This document shows, piece after piece, positions 35,972 through 44,147 of a stretch of DNA of 64,000 nt (position 1 is the stretch's first letter; each line of letters starts with the position of its first letter). The notes below the pieces were generated by a model. That model did not search any database. It was not told where the DNA came from and saw only the letters and a program-made list of their open reading frames with translations. Both the position numbers and the translations under genes were made by a program. The stretch is taken from the NCBI RefSeq assembly GCF_000717995.1, contig NZ_JODM01000030.1, forward strand, positions 62,001 through 126,000, read 5' to 3'. Source of the stretch: Streptomyces violaceorubidus (GTDB taxonomy: Bacteria; Actinomycetota; Actinomycetes; Streptomycetales; Streptomycetaceae).

Positions 35972-35996
35972 GTCTGCCGGAGCCGATACGGGGCAT
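35972..35996 (+). promoter_or_regulatory. Sigma-B-type promoter for dpsA
   Basis: GTCT (35972-35975), a 15-bp spacer and GGGCAT (35991-35996) match the Streptomyces sigma-B pattern GNNT-N14/16-GGGTAY with one change. The expected start is about 40 nt before the dpsA ATG. Confidence 0.7.
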
Positions 35997-36045
35997 TCGT
36001 GCACGAGCAATGACGTACGAAACGCATGAGGAGCTGAGGTCCGCC

Positions 36046-36609
36046 ATGACGCACGACCTGACCCCGCAGTACACGGTCCCCGGCATCGAGCGCGAGGCCG
36101 CCGGACGGCTGATCGGTGTCCTGCGGCTGCGCCTGCACGCCCTCAACGACCTGCACCTGACCCTCAAGCACGTGCACTGGAACGTGGTGGGTCCGCACTT
36201 CATAGCGGTCCACGAGATGATCGACCCCCAGGTCGACCAGGTGCGCGACATGGCCGACGACGTCGCCGAGCGCATCGCCGCGCTCGGCGGAGTGGCCCAG
36301 GGCACGCCCGGGGCGCTGGTGGCCGAGCGCAAGTGGGACGACTACTCCATCGGACGGGCAGACGCCATCGCCCATCTCGGCGCGCTCGACGTCGTGTACA
36401 CCGGCGTCGTCCAGGGCATGCGCGCGGCGATCGAGGAGGCCGGCAAGATCGACACGGCCACGGAGGACCTGCTGATCGGCCAGCTCAGGGACCTGGAGCA
36501 GTTCCAGTGGTTCGTGCGGGCCCATCTGGAGAGCGCCGGCGGCACCCTCGCGACGGGCAGCGCGACGTCGGAGACGGAGGCGGCGGCCCGCGGCGCGGAA
36601 GTCGCGTAG
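36046..36609 (+). CDS. dpsA: DNA-protecting ferritin-like protein Dps
   Basis: A 187-residue Dps mini-ferritin that forms dodecamers, oxidises and stores iron and compacts the nucleoid under stress. The ferroxidase residues are in 'KHVHWNVVGPHFIAVHEMID' and the following 'DQVRDMADDVAERI', with the dps signature around 'RADAIAHLGALD'. The ATG at 36046 was chosen over an in-frame ATG at 36010 because it follows GGAGCTGAGG and gives the standard N-terminus. A basic or flexible C-terminal tail of about 25 residues is present, as in DpsA. Control by SigB, encoded 2 kb downstream, is suggested by the promoter. Confidence 0.97.
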   Translation: MTHDLTPQYTVPGIEREAAGRLIGVLRLRLHALNDLHLTLKHVHWNVVGPHFIAVHEMIDPQVDQVRDMADDVAERIAALGGVAQGTPGALVAERKWDDYSIGRADAIAHLGALDVVYTGVVQGMRAAIEEAGKIDTATEDLLIGQLRDLEQFQWFVRAHLESAGGTLATGSATSETEAAARGAEVA

Positions 36610-36626
36610 CGGGACCGCCCGGGTCA

Positions 36627-36662
36627 GGGGGGTGTGCCGGCCGGGTGGCCGGGACACCCCCC
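36627..36662. terminator. Hairpin between dpsA and PRC-barrel genes
   Basis: A 9-bp stem (36627-36635 with 36654-36662) enclosing a further GC-rich inner pairing, between the convergent genes. Confidence 0.75.
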
Positions 36663-36666
36663 GGCC

Positions 36667-37023
36667 TCAGCGCCGGCCGAGGCGGCGTTCGCCGCGGCTG
36701 CCCTGCTCGTAGGGCAGGTGGTAGTGGGCGAAGACCGCGCCCTCGTCCTCGGCGGCCAGCTCACCGTCCGGGTCGATCCCGGGCGCGTCCTTGACCAGCG
36801 ATTTGTCGTAGGTCACTTTCAGGTAGGACGGTCCGACGGTGGCCTTGTCCACCGGTACGAAGACGAGCCGCCGGCGGGTCGGCAGCCCGATGGTGACCGT
36901 GGCGAACGCGGGCCGGTCGGTGAGGGTGTCGAAGTAGATGGACTCCAGGGTCCCGATCTTGCGGCCGTCGTAGTCCACGACATCCAGGCCGCGCCAGTCA
37001 CGAATGTTTTCGGCTTCAAACAT
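36667..37023 (-). CDS. PRC-barrel domain protein
   Basis: A 118-residue protein whose first 80 residues form a PRC-barrel ('MFEAENIRDWRGLDVVDYDG', 'RKIGTLESIYFDT', 'RRLVFVPVDKATVGPSYLKV'). PRC-barrels act in RNA processing, photosynthetic reaction centres and stress proteins; the function here is unknown. Residues 85-118 are an acidic then basic tail. The ATG is at 37023. It is divergent from rsbV with a 163-bp gap, so a shared stress promoter region is plausible, though no clear sigma-B box faces this gene. Confidence 0.9.
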   Translation of the reverse strand: MFEAENIRDWRGLDVVDYDGRKIGTLESIYFDTLTDRPAFATVTIGLPTRRRLVFVPVDKATVGPSYLKVTYDKSLVKDAPGIDPDGELAAEDEGAVFAHYHLPYEQGSRGERRLGRR

Positions 37024-37186
37024 GCCCAGTTCCCTTCCGAGGACGCGCTCAGTGTCTTGTTCCCCGCTTCGCCCGGCTGTCGCCTCCCTGTCCCCTCACC
37101 GGCGTAGCGCGTCCGGTCGGGATAGGCTGCCTGGCCGGGAGAAGGGTTCCGACGGGGGCCCGGTGGAGTACCGGAGGGGATCGAGT

Positions 37187-37540
37187 GTGGATGGCACAGG
37201 CGCCAAGGGCGACCCGGCCCGCGCCCGGTGGGGTGCCCTGCTGGACGTGGGCCCGTTGCCCGGCCGGCCTGGCATCCGCGCCAGCGGCGAGATCACTGTG
37301 AGCACCCGGCTCTCCTGGGAGAACGCGCTGACCGAACTGTCCCGGCGGCACACGGACGTGTCCTACGTGGAGCTGTCCGAGGTGCGGTTCGTCGACGTGG
37401 CCGGGGTGACGGCACTGGCCGTCACCGCCCTGAACCTGCCCGTCGGCCGGGTCGTGGTGGAACGCCCGCCGCCGCAGCTGCCACGGGTGCTCGACCTGTT
37501 CTGGCCCTCCCTGCACCGGATCGAGGTGGCGCCACGATGA
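37187..37540 (+). CDS. rsbV: STAS-domain anti-sigma factor antagonist RsbV
   Basis: A 117-residue STAS protein, first of rsbV-rsbA-sigB. Beta strands 'GIRASGEITVSTRLSWENAL' and 'VSYVELSEVRFVDVAGVTAL' are recognisable. In SpoIIAA/RsbV proteins the switch loop carries a phosphorylatable Ser after the Asp (D-S/T); here it is 'FVDVAGV', so the usual Ser is missing. The GTG at 37187 was chosen for the GGAGGGG site 6 nt upstream; a GTG at 37163 is an alternative. Its stop overlaps the RsbA start (ATGA). It probably binds RsbA and frees SigB, perhaps controlled by level and not by phosphorylation. Confidence 0.88.
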   Translation: MDGTGAKGDPARARWGALLDVGPLPGRPGIRASGEITVSTRLSWENALTELSRRHTDVSYVELSEVRFVDVAGVTALAVTALNLPVGRVVVERPPPQLPRVLDLFWPSLHRIEVAPR

Positions 37541-38496
37541 GCACGGCGACCACCGACGGGGCATTCATCCATCCGGCACTGTTCTACCGCTCGGCGGCCG
37601 AGTACACCGACCGGACGGTGGCGTTCGTACGGGAGGGTCTGGCAGCGGGCGAACCGGTGGCGGTGGCCGTCCCCGGCCCCAACCTGGAACTGATCCGGGC
37701 GGGGCTGGGCACGGACGCGCGGGACGTCACCTTCCTGGACATGACCGAGGCTGGGCGCAACCCGGGGCGGATCATCCCGGGCGTCCTGAGGGCGTTCGCC
37801 GACGCGCACCCGCGGGGACGGGTGCGGATCATCGGCGAGCCCGTCTGGGCCGGACGCAGCGCCGCGGAGTACCCGGCGTGCGCCCAGCACGAGGCGCTGA
37901 TCAACGCGGCCTTCGAGGGCCGTCCCGTCACCATCCTGTGCCCGTACGACGAGACCCTGCTGGCCGCGGACGTCCTGGCCGACGCCCTGGTCACCCACCC
38001 GACGGTCATCACCGCGGGGAGCGAGCGGGTCAGCGAGCGGTACGACTGGCGCGCGGTCGTCGCCCGCTACAACGAGCCGCTCGCACGTGTGCCCGACGCC
38101 GACGTCCTTCGGTTCGGCCCCGGTCAGCTGCCCGAGGCCCGCCGCTTCGCGGTCGACCGGGCCGCTTCGCTCGGGCTGACCGGGCGACGGTTGCAGGACG
38201 CGGAGCTGGCGGTGTCCGAGCTGACCACGAACAGCGTGGTCCACGGCGGCGGCAGCGGAACGGTCGCGGTCTGGGCCGAGGCGGGCCAGGTGGTGTGCGA
38301 GGTCCGCGACGGGGGCCGGCTCACGGATCCGCTCGCCGGGCGGCGGCCCGCGGAACGGGGACAGATCGGTGGCCGCGGCCTGCTGCTGGTCCACTACGTC
38401 GCCGATCTGGTGCGGGTTCACACGACCGAGGAGGGCACCGCCGTCCGCTTCTACCTGGGCGTTGGAGGCACCCTTGCGGATTCCTCGCCGAAGTAA
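37537..38496 (+). CDS. rsbA: Anti-sigma factor RsbA (MEDS domain plus HATPase)
   Basis: A 319-residue protein. The N-terminal MEDS sensor domain (about 8-165: 'HPALFYRSAAEYTDRTVAFV', 'CAQHEALINAAFEGRPVTIL') is fused to a C-terminal GHKL serine-kinase-like domain with N box 'AELAVSELTTNSVVHGG', 'EVRDGGRL' and 'GQIGGRGLLLVHYVADLV'. In S. coelicolor the same gene order encodes the SigB-binding anti-sigma RsbA (recollection). It should hold SigB inactive until RsbV displaces it. The ATG overlaps the rsbV stop by 4 bp. Confidence 0.93.
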   Translation: MSTATTDGAFIHPALFYRSAAEYTDRTVAFVREGLAAGEPVAVAVPGPNLELIRAGLGTDARDVTFLDMTEAGRNPGRIIPGVLRAFADAHPRGRVRIIGEPVWAGRSAAEYPACAQHEALINAAFEGRPVTILCPYDETLLAADVLADALVTHPTVITAGSERVSERYDWRAVVARYNEPLARVPDADVLRFGPGQLPEARRFAVDRAASLGLTGRRLQDAELAVSELTTNSVVHGGGSGTVAVWAEAGQVVCEVRDGGRLTDPLAGRRPAERGQIGGRGLLLVHYVADLVRVHTTEEGTAVRFYLGVGGTLADSSPK

Positions 38497-38510
38497 TGGC
38501 AATCCGCCAT

Positions 38511-38535
38511 GTGTGCGATGCCTGACCCGGGGTAG
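38511..38535 (+). promoter_or_regulatory. Sigma-B-type promoter for sigB (autoregulation)
   Basis: GTGT (38511-38514), a 15-bp spacer and GGGTAG (38530-38535) fit GNNT-N15-GGGTAY, about 58 nt before the sigB ATG. It would let SigB raise its own transcription without its antagonists. Confidence 0.75.
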
Positions 38536-38593
38536 GCGATCGGTCGTCGGCCGACAAGGTGACACGACGACCGATCCACAGGGAGGGCACATC

Positions 38594-39439
38594 ATGACGA
38601 CGACGACCGCACAGGCCACCGAGCACGCCACGACGGAGATGCCGGAGATCGCGGACCCGTCCAAGGTGGCGCCCAAGGACGCGCGGGAGTTGTCGAAGCT
38701 CTTCTTCGAGCAGCTGGCGGTTCTGGAGGAGGGCACGCCCGAGCACCAGTACGCGCGCAACACGCTGATCGAGATGAACATGTCCCTGGTCCGCTTCGCG
38801 GCCGGCCGGTTCCGCAGCCGCGGGCCGGAGGAGATGGAGGACATCGTCCAGGTCGGCATGATCGGACTGATCAAGGCCATCGACCGGTTCGAACTGACCC
38901 GCGAGGTCGAGTTCACCTCCTTCGCCGTGCCGTACATCGTCGGGGAGATCAAGCGGTTCTTCCGGGACACCTCGTGGGCGGTGCACGTGCCCCGGCGTCT
39001 CCAGGAGGCCCGTGTCCAGCTGGCCCGGGCCACCGAGGAGCTGCGCAGCCGACTGGGTCGCAACCCCACCACGCAGGAGCTGTCCGAGCTGATGAGCCTG
39101 CCGGAGGACGAGGTCGTCGAGGCCCGTCTGGCGGCCAACGGCTACAACTCGGCCTCTCTCGACGCGGCGATCAACGGCAGCGAGGACGGCGAGTCGGCGC
39201 TCGCGGACTTCATCGGTACGGACGACGCCGCCCTGGCGCTCGTGGACGACTTCCACGCCCTGGCTCCGATGATCGCCGAGCTGGACGAGCGCGACCGGCA
39301 GATCATCCACTGGCGGTTCGTGGAGGAACTCACCCAGAAGGACATCGGCGAGCGCCTCGGTGTCTCCCAGATGCATGTGTCCCGGCTGATCTCACGCCTG
39401 CTGACCCGGCTGCGGGAAGGCATGCTCAGCACCGCCTGA
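38594..39439 (+). CDS. sigB: Alternative RNA polymerase sigma factor SigB (SigF/SigB family)
   Basis: A 281-residue group 3 sigma factor. Region 2 is 'DIVQVGMIGLIKAIDRFELT' and 'EFTSFAVPYIVGEIKRFFRD', region 3 'LGRNPTTQELSELMSLPEDE', and region 4 'ELTQKDIGERLGVSQMHVSR'. The extended N-terminus of about 45 residues is usual for the Streptomyces protein, which controls osmotic and oxidative stress responses. The ATG at 38594 follows GGGAGG. It is separated from rsbA by 97 bp holding its own sigma-B-like promoter. It converges on ku with only 17 bp between. Confidence 0.97.
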   Translation: MTTTTAQATEHATTEMPEIADPSKVAPKDARELSKLFFEQLAVLEEGTPEHQYARNTLIEMNMSLVRFAAGRFRSRGPEEMEDIVQVGMIGLIKAIDRFELTREVEFTSFAVPYIVGEIKRFFRDTSWAVHVPRRLQEARVQLARATEELRSRLGRNPTTQELSELMSLPEDEVVEARLAANGYNSASLDAAINGSEDGESALADFIGTDDAALALVDDFHALAPMIAELDERDRQIIHWRFVEELTQKDIGERLGVSQMHVSRLISRLLTRLREGMLSTA

Positions 39440-39456
39440 GCGGTGCTCCGGACTCA

Positions 39457-40527
39457 TCAGGCCGCGGTCGTCTTCTTCTTCCGGCGACCGCGGCTTCGGT
39501 GTTCGTCGCCGCTGCCGTTGCCGCTCCCGCTTCCGTTGGCGCTGAGCGCGTCCACGAGTTGCCGGCGGCTCATCTTCGAGCGGCCGGCGATGTCCTGCTC
39601 GGTGGCCCGCCGGTAGAGCTCGGCCTTGCTCAGCTCCCGCAACTCGCCCTGGGCGGGCCCGCCGGTCTTCTTCCGTGGCTCGGCGGCCTTCCTCCTCGGC
39701 GCGGACGGCTTCCCGCCGTCCGAGCCGTCGCCCTTGCCCTTGCCCTTGCCCTTCGCCTGTTCCAGGCTTCCGCGCAGGACCTCCATCAGGTCGACGACGT
39801 TGGTCGCCTCGGGCGCCTGCGCGGCGACGGCCACCTCCTCGCCCTCGGCCTTGGCCCGGACCAGCTCACGGACCCTCTCCTGGTAGGTGTCGCGATAGCC
39901 CGCGGGGTCCCAGTCGCCGCTGAGGGCGTCGACGAGACGCAGCGCCATGTCCAGTTCCTTGCCCCGGCCCACCCGGTCCGGCGGCAGTTCCGGAAGCTCC
40001 TCGACGGGGTCGCGGACCTCGTCGGCCCAGTGCAGTGTCTGGAGCAGCAGGACCCGGTCCTCGGCACGCAGCACGGTCAGGTACTGCCGATTGCGCATGA
40101 CGAAGGTGGCGACACCCGCTTTGCCGGTCTCGGCGAGGGCGGTGCGCAGGAGTTCGTAGACCTTGAGGTACTCCTCGCCGCGCGGGGCGAGGTAGTAGGT
40201 GCGGCCGAAGTAGACCGGCTCGATCCGGTCCAGGTCCACGAAGTCGGTGATCTCGAGGGTGCGGGAGCGTCCCGGCGCGATCTCGTCCAGTTCCTCCGGC
40301 TCCACGACGACGTACTCGCCCTCGCTCACCTCGTATCCCTTGACGATGTCGTCGGCGCCGACCTCCTTGCCGGTGCGCTCGTTGACCCGTCGGTTGCGGA
40401 TCCGGTCCGAGGTGCCGCGCTGCAACTGGTGGAAGTGGACCGTGTGGTCCTCGGTCGCCGTGAACAGACCGACGGGCACCGAGACCAGCCCGAAGGTGAT
40501 CACACCCGTCCAGATCGCCCGTGCCAC
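39457..40527 (-). CDS. ku: Ku DNA-end-binding protein
   Basis: A 356-residue bacterial Ku that forms a homodimeric ring on DNA ends for non-homologous end joining with a LigD-type ligase. The core is '[20 protein letters not shown]', '[13 protein letters not shown]' and '[14 protein letters not shown]'. The C-terminus carries a Lys-rich stretch (KGKGKGKG), a small helical segment, '[20 protein letters not shown]', resembling Rho-N/HeH domains, and a basic tail. The GTG at 40527 gives the conserved '[18 protein letters not shown]' start. No ligD gene is adjacent. Confidence 0.96.
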   Translation of the reverse strand: MARAIWTGVITFGLVSVPVGLFTATEDHTVHFHQLQRGTSDRIRNRRVNERTGKEVGADDIVKGYEVSEGEYVVVEPEELDEIAPGRSRTLEITDFVDLDRIEPVYFGRTYYLAPRGEEYLKVYELLRTALAETGKAGVATFVMRNRQYLTVLRAEDRVLLLQTLHWADEVRDPVEELPELPPDRVGRGKELDMALRLVDALSGDWDPAGYRDTYQERVRELVRAKAEGEEVAVAAQAPEATNVVDLMEVLRGSLEQAKGKGKGKGDGSDGGKPSAPRRKAAEPRKKTGGPAQGELRELSKAELYRRATEQDIAGRSKMSRRQLVDALSANGSGSGNGSGDEHRSRGRRKKKTTAA

Positions 40528-40765
40528 GGCCGTCCGCTCCGTCCGTCCCGCTCGTACCGCCAGGTCCTGCCACGCTGCCATCCGGCCGACGGCCCCGCGC
40601 GGCGGACGGAGCACACGGGTGGGCGGCCGGGTGACAGCGCGCGGAACGGCCGTCGCCGTTGTTCCCTGTGAGGGGTGCGGGACGGCGGACGCTCCGGCGG
40701 CTCGGCCGTCCACCCGTCGCACCGCCGCACGATCCGTCGAACGAAGCCGAACAGAGGGACACCCC

Positions 40766-41887
40766 ATGAGCTGTCGTCTGAAGCCGATCACCCGCGAGGA
40801 GCATCTGCGCTTCGTCACGGCCCGGCCTTCCGTGAGCCACCTCCAGGTCCCCTCCTGGGGCGACGTGAAGCCGGACTGGCGGGCGGAGAGCCTCGGGTGG
40901 TTCGACGAGGGCGGAGAGCTGGTGGGCGCCGGGCTGGTGCTGCTGCGGCCGCTGCCGCGGCTGAAGCGGTACCTGGCCTACCTGCCCGAGGGCCCGGTCA
41001 TCGACTGGACGGCGGACGGTCTGGAGCGGTGGCTGGAGCCGATGCTCGCGTACCTGAGGGGACGCGGCGCGTTCACGGTACGCATGGGGCCGCCCGTGGT
41101 GGCGCGGCGCTGGAGCGCCGACGCGGTCAAGGCGGCGATCGCCGACCCGGATGCCCGGCGGCTGGGCGACGTGGAGGCGACGGTGCGGGAGCCCGGGGCC
41201 GACGAGACCGCCGAGCGGCTGCGCCGGATGGGCTGGCGGCGCACCGAGCCCGGCGGCGAGGACGGCTTCGCCTCGGGCCAGCCGCGCCATGTGTGCCAGG
41301 TACCGCTGGCCGGGCGGTCGTTGGAGCAGTTGCGGAACGGCTTCAACCAGCAGTGGCGGCGCAACATCAAGAAGGCCGAGAAGGCCGGGGTCAAGGTCGT
41401 CCGGGGCGACGAGGAGGACCTGCCCACCTTCTACGAGCTGTACGTGGAGACCGCGCGCCGGGACCGCTTCGTGCCGCGTCCCCTCCCCTACTTCCGGCGC
41501 ATGTGGCAGGCGCTGACGGCCGAGGACCCGGACCGCATGCGCCTGTACCTCGCCCATCACGACGGGGAGGTACTCGCCGCGGCCACGATGCTGACGGTCG
41601 GCGAACACGTCTGGTACTCCTACGGCGCGTCCACCAGCCGGCGGCGCGAGGTGCAGCCCAACAACGCCCTCCAGTGGCGGATGATGTGCGACGCCCGTGA
41701 ACTGGGCGCGGCCGTCTACGACTTCCGCGGCATCACCGACACCCTGGACGAGGACAACCACCTGCTGGGGCTGCTCCGGTTCAAGGTCGGCGCGGGCGGA
41801 CAGGCCGTCGAGTACCTCGGCGAGTGGGACTATCCGCTGAACAGGGTGCTGCACAAGGCCGTGTCCCTGTACCTGGCACGCCGCTGA
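40766..41887 (+). CDS. FemABX-family peptidyltransferase
   Basis: A 373-residue double-GNAT protein of the FemX/FemABX type, which adds amino acids from aminoacyl-tRNA to peptidoglycan precursors. Supporting segments are '[20 protein letters not shown]', '[13 protein letters not shown]', '[20 protein letters not shown]', '[15 protein letters not shown]' and '[20 protein letters not shown]'. In Streptomyces, FemX adds the first glycine of the cross-bridge; which member this is cannot be told. The ATG at 40766 is the conserved start. The protein is complete and appears monocistronic. Confidence 0.93.
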   Translation: MSCRLKPITREEHLRFVTARPSVSHLQVPSWGDVKPDWRAESLGWFDEGGELVGAGLVLLRPLPRLKRYLAYLPEGPVIDWTADGLERWLEPMLAYLRGRGAFTVRMGPPVVARRWSADAVKAAIADPDARRLGDVEATVREPGADETAERLRRMGWRRTEPGGEDGFASGQPRHVCQVPLAGRSLEQLRNGFNQQWRRNIKKAEKAGVKVVRGDEEDLPTFYELYVETARRDRFVPRPLPYFRRMWQALTAEDPDRMRLYLAHHDGEVLAAATMLTVGEHVWYSYGASTSRRREVQPNNALQWRMMCDARELGAAVYDFRGITDTLDEDNHLLGLLRFKVGAGGQAVEYLGEWDYPLNRVLHKAVSLYLARR

Positions 41888-41987
41888 GCCGCACATCGGG
41901 CGGCCAGTCTGTGACACGGTGGGCGGACGGCCCCGCGTTTCCCGGGTGGCGAGGCCGGGTCCGGACGAGGTGAGGCGGGGTGGGGAG

Positions 41988-42689
41988 ATGTCGCGGCTCT
42001 TGGTGGTGCAGAACCATCGGGGCGGTGGGGCGGGCCGGTTCGGTGACTGGCTGGCCGCGGACGGGGTGACCCTGGACGTGGTGCACGCCTACGCCGGCGA
42101 GGCCCTGCCCCGGCGTCCGGAGCACGACGGCGTGCTGGTGCTCGGCGGTGGCTACCTGCCCGACGACGACGTGCGCGCTCCCTGGCTCGCACCCACCCGT
42201 GCCCTGGTCGCCGAGGCGGTGGGGCGGGGTGACCCGGTCTTCGGGATCTGCCTCGGCGGGCAGCTCCTCGCCCAGGTCGCCGGCGGCACGGTGCGCGGTG
42301 AGCACGGCGAACCGGAGTTCGGCAGCACCCCGCTGACCGTGCGGCCCGAGGCCGGGGCGGATCCGCTCTTCGGTGGGCTGCCGGAGCGGGTGACGGCGAT
42401 CGAGCACCACCAGGACGCCGTCACCGCCCTGCCGCCCGGCTCGGCGTGGCTCATGTCGAGCGAGCGGTGCCCGTACCAGGCGTTCCGGGTCGGTGAGCGG
42501 GCGTGGGGCGTGCAGTTCCACCCGGAGGCGGGGGCGGACCGGGTCGGGGCCTGGGACGCCGACCGGCTCCGGGCCCGTGGCCTCGACCCGGTGGCACTCT
42601 CCCGCCGGGCGGAGCTCGACGAGCCCGCGGCCGAGGTGGTCTGGCGCGAGGTGGCCCGGCGCTTCGCCGCGGTCGTCGTCGGGGCGTGA
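41988..42689 (+). CDS. Class I glutamine amidotransferase-like protein
   Basis: A 233-residue stand-alone GATase1 domain. The nucleophile Cys88 is in 'VFGICLGGQLLA' and the His-x-Glu pair in 'GVQFHPEAG', so the hydrolase triad is intact. Stand-alone relatives are annotated as GMP-synthase-like or gamma-glutamyl-peptide hydrolases (PuuD-like in role); the acceptor partner is not adjacent. The ATG at 41988 gives the canonical 'MSRLLVVQNH' strand; the frame is open 23 codons upstream to a GTG. It converges on the SGNH esterase gene. Confidence 0.9.
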   Translation: MSRLLVVQNHRGGGAGRFGDWLAADGVTLDVVHAYAGEALPRRPEHDGVLVLGGGYLPDDDVRAPWLAPTRALVAEAVGRGDPVFGICLGGQLLAQVAGGTVRGEHGEPEFGSTPLTVRPEAGADPLFGGLPERVTAIEHHQDAVTALPPGSAWLMSSERCPYQAFRVGERAWGVQFHPEAGADRVGAWDADRLRARGLDPVALSRRAELDEPAAEVVWREVARRFAAVVVGA

Positions 42690-42698
42690 GCACCGGCT

Positions 42699-42716
42699 CA
42701 TGGGGCGCGCCCCATG
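42699..42716. terminator. Perfect 18-bp palindrome downstream of the amidotransferase
   Basis: CATGGGGCGCGCCCCATG is completely self-complementary. With a second 7-bp hairpin shortly after it lies between two convergent genes and probably ends transcription, though a cruciform or protein site is possible. Confidence 0.6.
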
Positions 42717-42777
42717 CGAAGCGGCCCCCTTCTGACCGGCCCACGCTCATCGGTCCCCGCGGACCGACTCATGAGGG

Positions 42778-43953
42778 TCAGCCGCTGAAGGCGCCTCGGT
42801 CGGCGAAGGCCAGCTTGGCGAAGCGTTCGCCGATGAGGCGGTGGGTGGCGGCGTCCGGGTGGATGTTGTCCGGCAGGGGCAGGTCCACCGCGTCGGTCTG
42901 TCCGTAGAGTTCGCGGCCGTCGAGGTAGTACAGGTTCTCGTCGTCGGCGGCCCGTTGGGTGACGATCCGGGACAGCTCGTCCCGGATGACGTTCAGGGTC
43001 AGTTTCCCGCTCGCGCGTTCCGCCGGGTCCCCCGTGGCGACGAACCGCACGCTTCCCTCGGCGATGCCGGAGAAGTCCGGGGCGAGGGGGCCGGGGGTGT
43101 CCTCCTGGACGGGGCACAGGATGGGCGAGACGACGAGCAGCGGGACGGTGGGGTGGCCCTCCCGGATCGTGTCCAGGAAGCCGTGCACGGCCGGGCCGAA
43201 GGCGCGCAGGCGCATGACGTCGGCGTTGACCACGTTGATGCCGATCTTCACGCTGATCAGGTCGGCGGGGGTGTCACGCATCGCCCGTGCGGTGAACGGG
43301 TCGAGCAGGGCGCTGCCGCCCAGCCCCAGATTGACCAGTTCCACGCCGCCGAGGGAGGCGGCGAGGGCGGGCCAGGTGGTGGTGGGGCTCGCGGCGTCGG
43401 AGCCGTGGCTGATCGAGCTGCCATGGTGCAGCCAGATCCGGCGGCCGGAGTCCGGGGCGGGCTCGACGGGGCCGTTGGTGCGCAGGGCGACGAGTTCGGT
43501 GGTCTCGTTGTGCGGCAGCCAGATCTCGATGTCCTTGTCGCCCTCGGGCAGGTCCGCGAAGCGCAGGGTGCCGACCGGGCCGGGCTCGACGCCCGCCGTG
43601 CCGGTGGTCATGTCGATGGTCAGGGTGTTGCCGCCCGTGACACTGCCCCGGCCCGCCGGACGGCCGTCGACGAGCAGGTCGTACACGCCGTCCGGGCGCT
43701 GCGGGACACCGGCGTGGACCCGCTTGGTGGGCAGGGTGTCCAGTTCGAGGGCGGTGGCGCGGGTGCGCAGGACCAGGCGTACGCCGGAGGGCTGGGACTC
43801 GGCCATGGCGAGCTGTCCGTCGTTGCTCTGCGCGCGGGCCCCGGCGGGCAGCCGGTGGGGCAGCAGGCCGCGCTCGGTGCGCTCCAGGTCGAGGGCGCCC
43901 CGCAGGAGGTCCGCGGTGATGGGTGTGGTGATCCAGTCGTCCCTGGTGTGCAT
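42778..43953 (-). CDS. SGNH/GDSL esterase with N-terminal beta-domain
   Basis: A 391-residue hydrolase. The N-terminal 165 residues are a beta-sandwich of the kind found before SGNH domains in CE2-like esterases. The SGNH blocks are 'HHGSSISHG' (catalytic Ser), 'LVNLGLGGSA' (Gly), 'KIGINVVNAD' (Asn) and 'LPDNIHPDAATH' (Asp-x-x-His). No signal peptide is visible, so it acts inside the cell or is exported by an unseen route. Carbohydrate deacetylation is likely but unproven. It is divergent from a GlxA-type AraC regulator and driven by a strong promoter with a palindromic operator. Confidence 0.9.
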   Translation of the reverse strand: MHTRDDWITTPITADLLRGALDLERTERGLLPHRLPAGARAQSNDGQLAMAESQPSGVRLVLRTRATALELDTLPTKRVHAGVPQRPDGVYDLLVDGRPAGRGSVTGGNTLTIDMTTGTAGVEPGPVGTLRFADLPEGDKDIEIWLPHNETTELVALRTNGPVEPAPDSGRRIWLHHGSSISHGSDAASPTTTWPALAASLGGVELVNLGLGGSALLDPFTARAMRDTPADLISVKIGINVVNADVMRLRAFGPAVHGFLDTIREGHPTVPLLVVSPILCPVQEDTPGPLAPDFSGIAEGSVRFVATGDPAERASGKLTLNVIRDELSRIVTQRAADDENLYYLDGRELYGQTDAVDLPLPDNIHPDAATHRLIGERFAKLAFADRGAFSG

Positions 43954-44002
43954 GTCGCCTCCGGCGGTGGTGCGGCTGCCTGTGCGGCTCTTTCCTGAGT
44001 CG

Positions 44003-44032
44003 ATTATGTATCGTCCTAATTGTATTAGGCAA
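44003..44032 (-). promoter_or_regulatory. Strong promoter for the SGNH esterase
   Basis: On the minus strand TTGCCT (44027-44032), an 18-bp spacer and CATAAT (44003-44008) make a near-consensus promoter in an AT-rich island. It is about 50 bp upstream of the esterase ATG. Confidence 0.75.
44015..44029. promoter_or_regulatory. Palindromic operator in the esterase promoter
   Basis: CCTAAT-TGT-ATTAGG, a perfect 6-3-6 inverted repeat between and touching the -35 and -10 boxes, suits a dimeric repressor of TetR or MarR type. No such gene is adjacent. Confidence 0.75.
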
Positions 44033-44147
44033 ATGGCTTGGCGTGACAGGGAGCCCGGTTCGCGCTGCCTGTGGCACGAGTGACGGCTTTCAACGGGAAA
44101 CCGCCACTGCCGCCGATCACCGTCCCGCGAGGAGGTACGTTCCGGCC

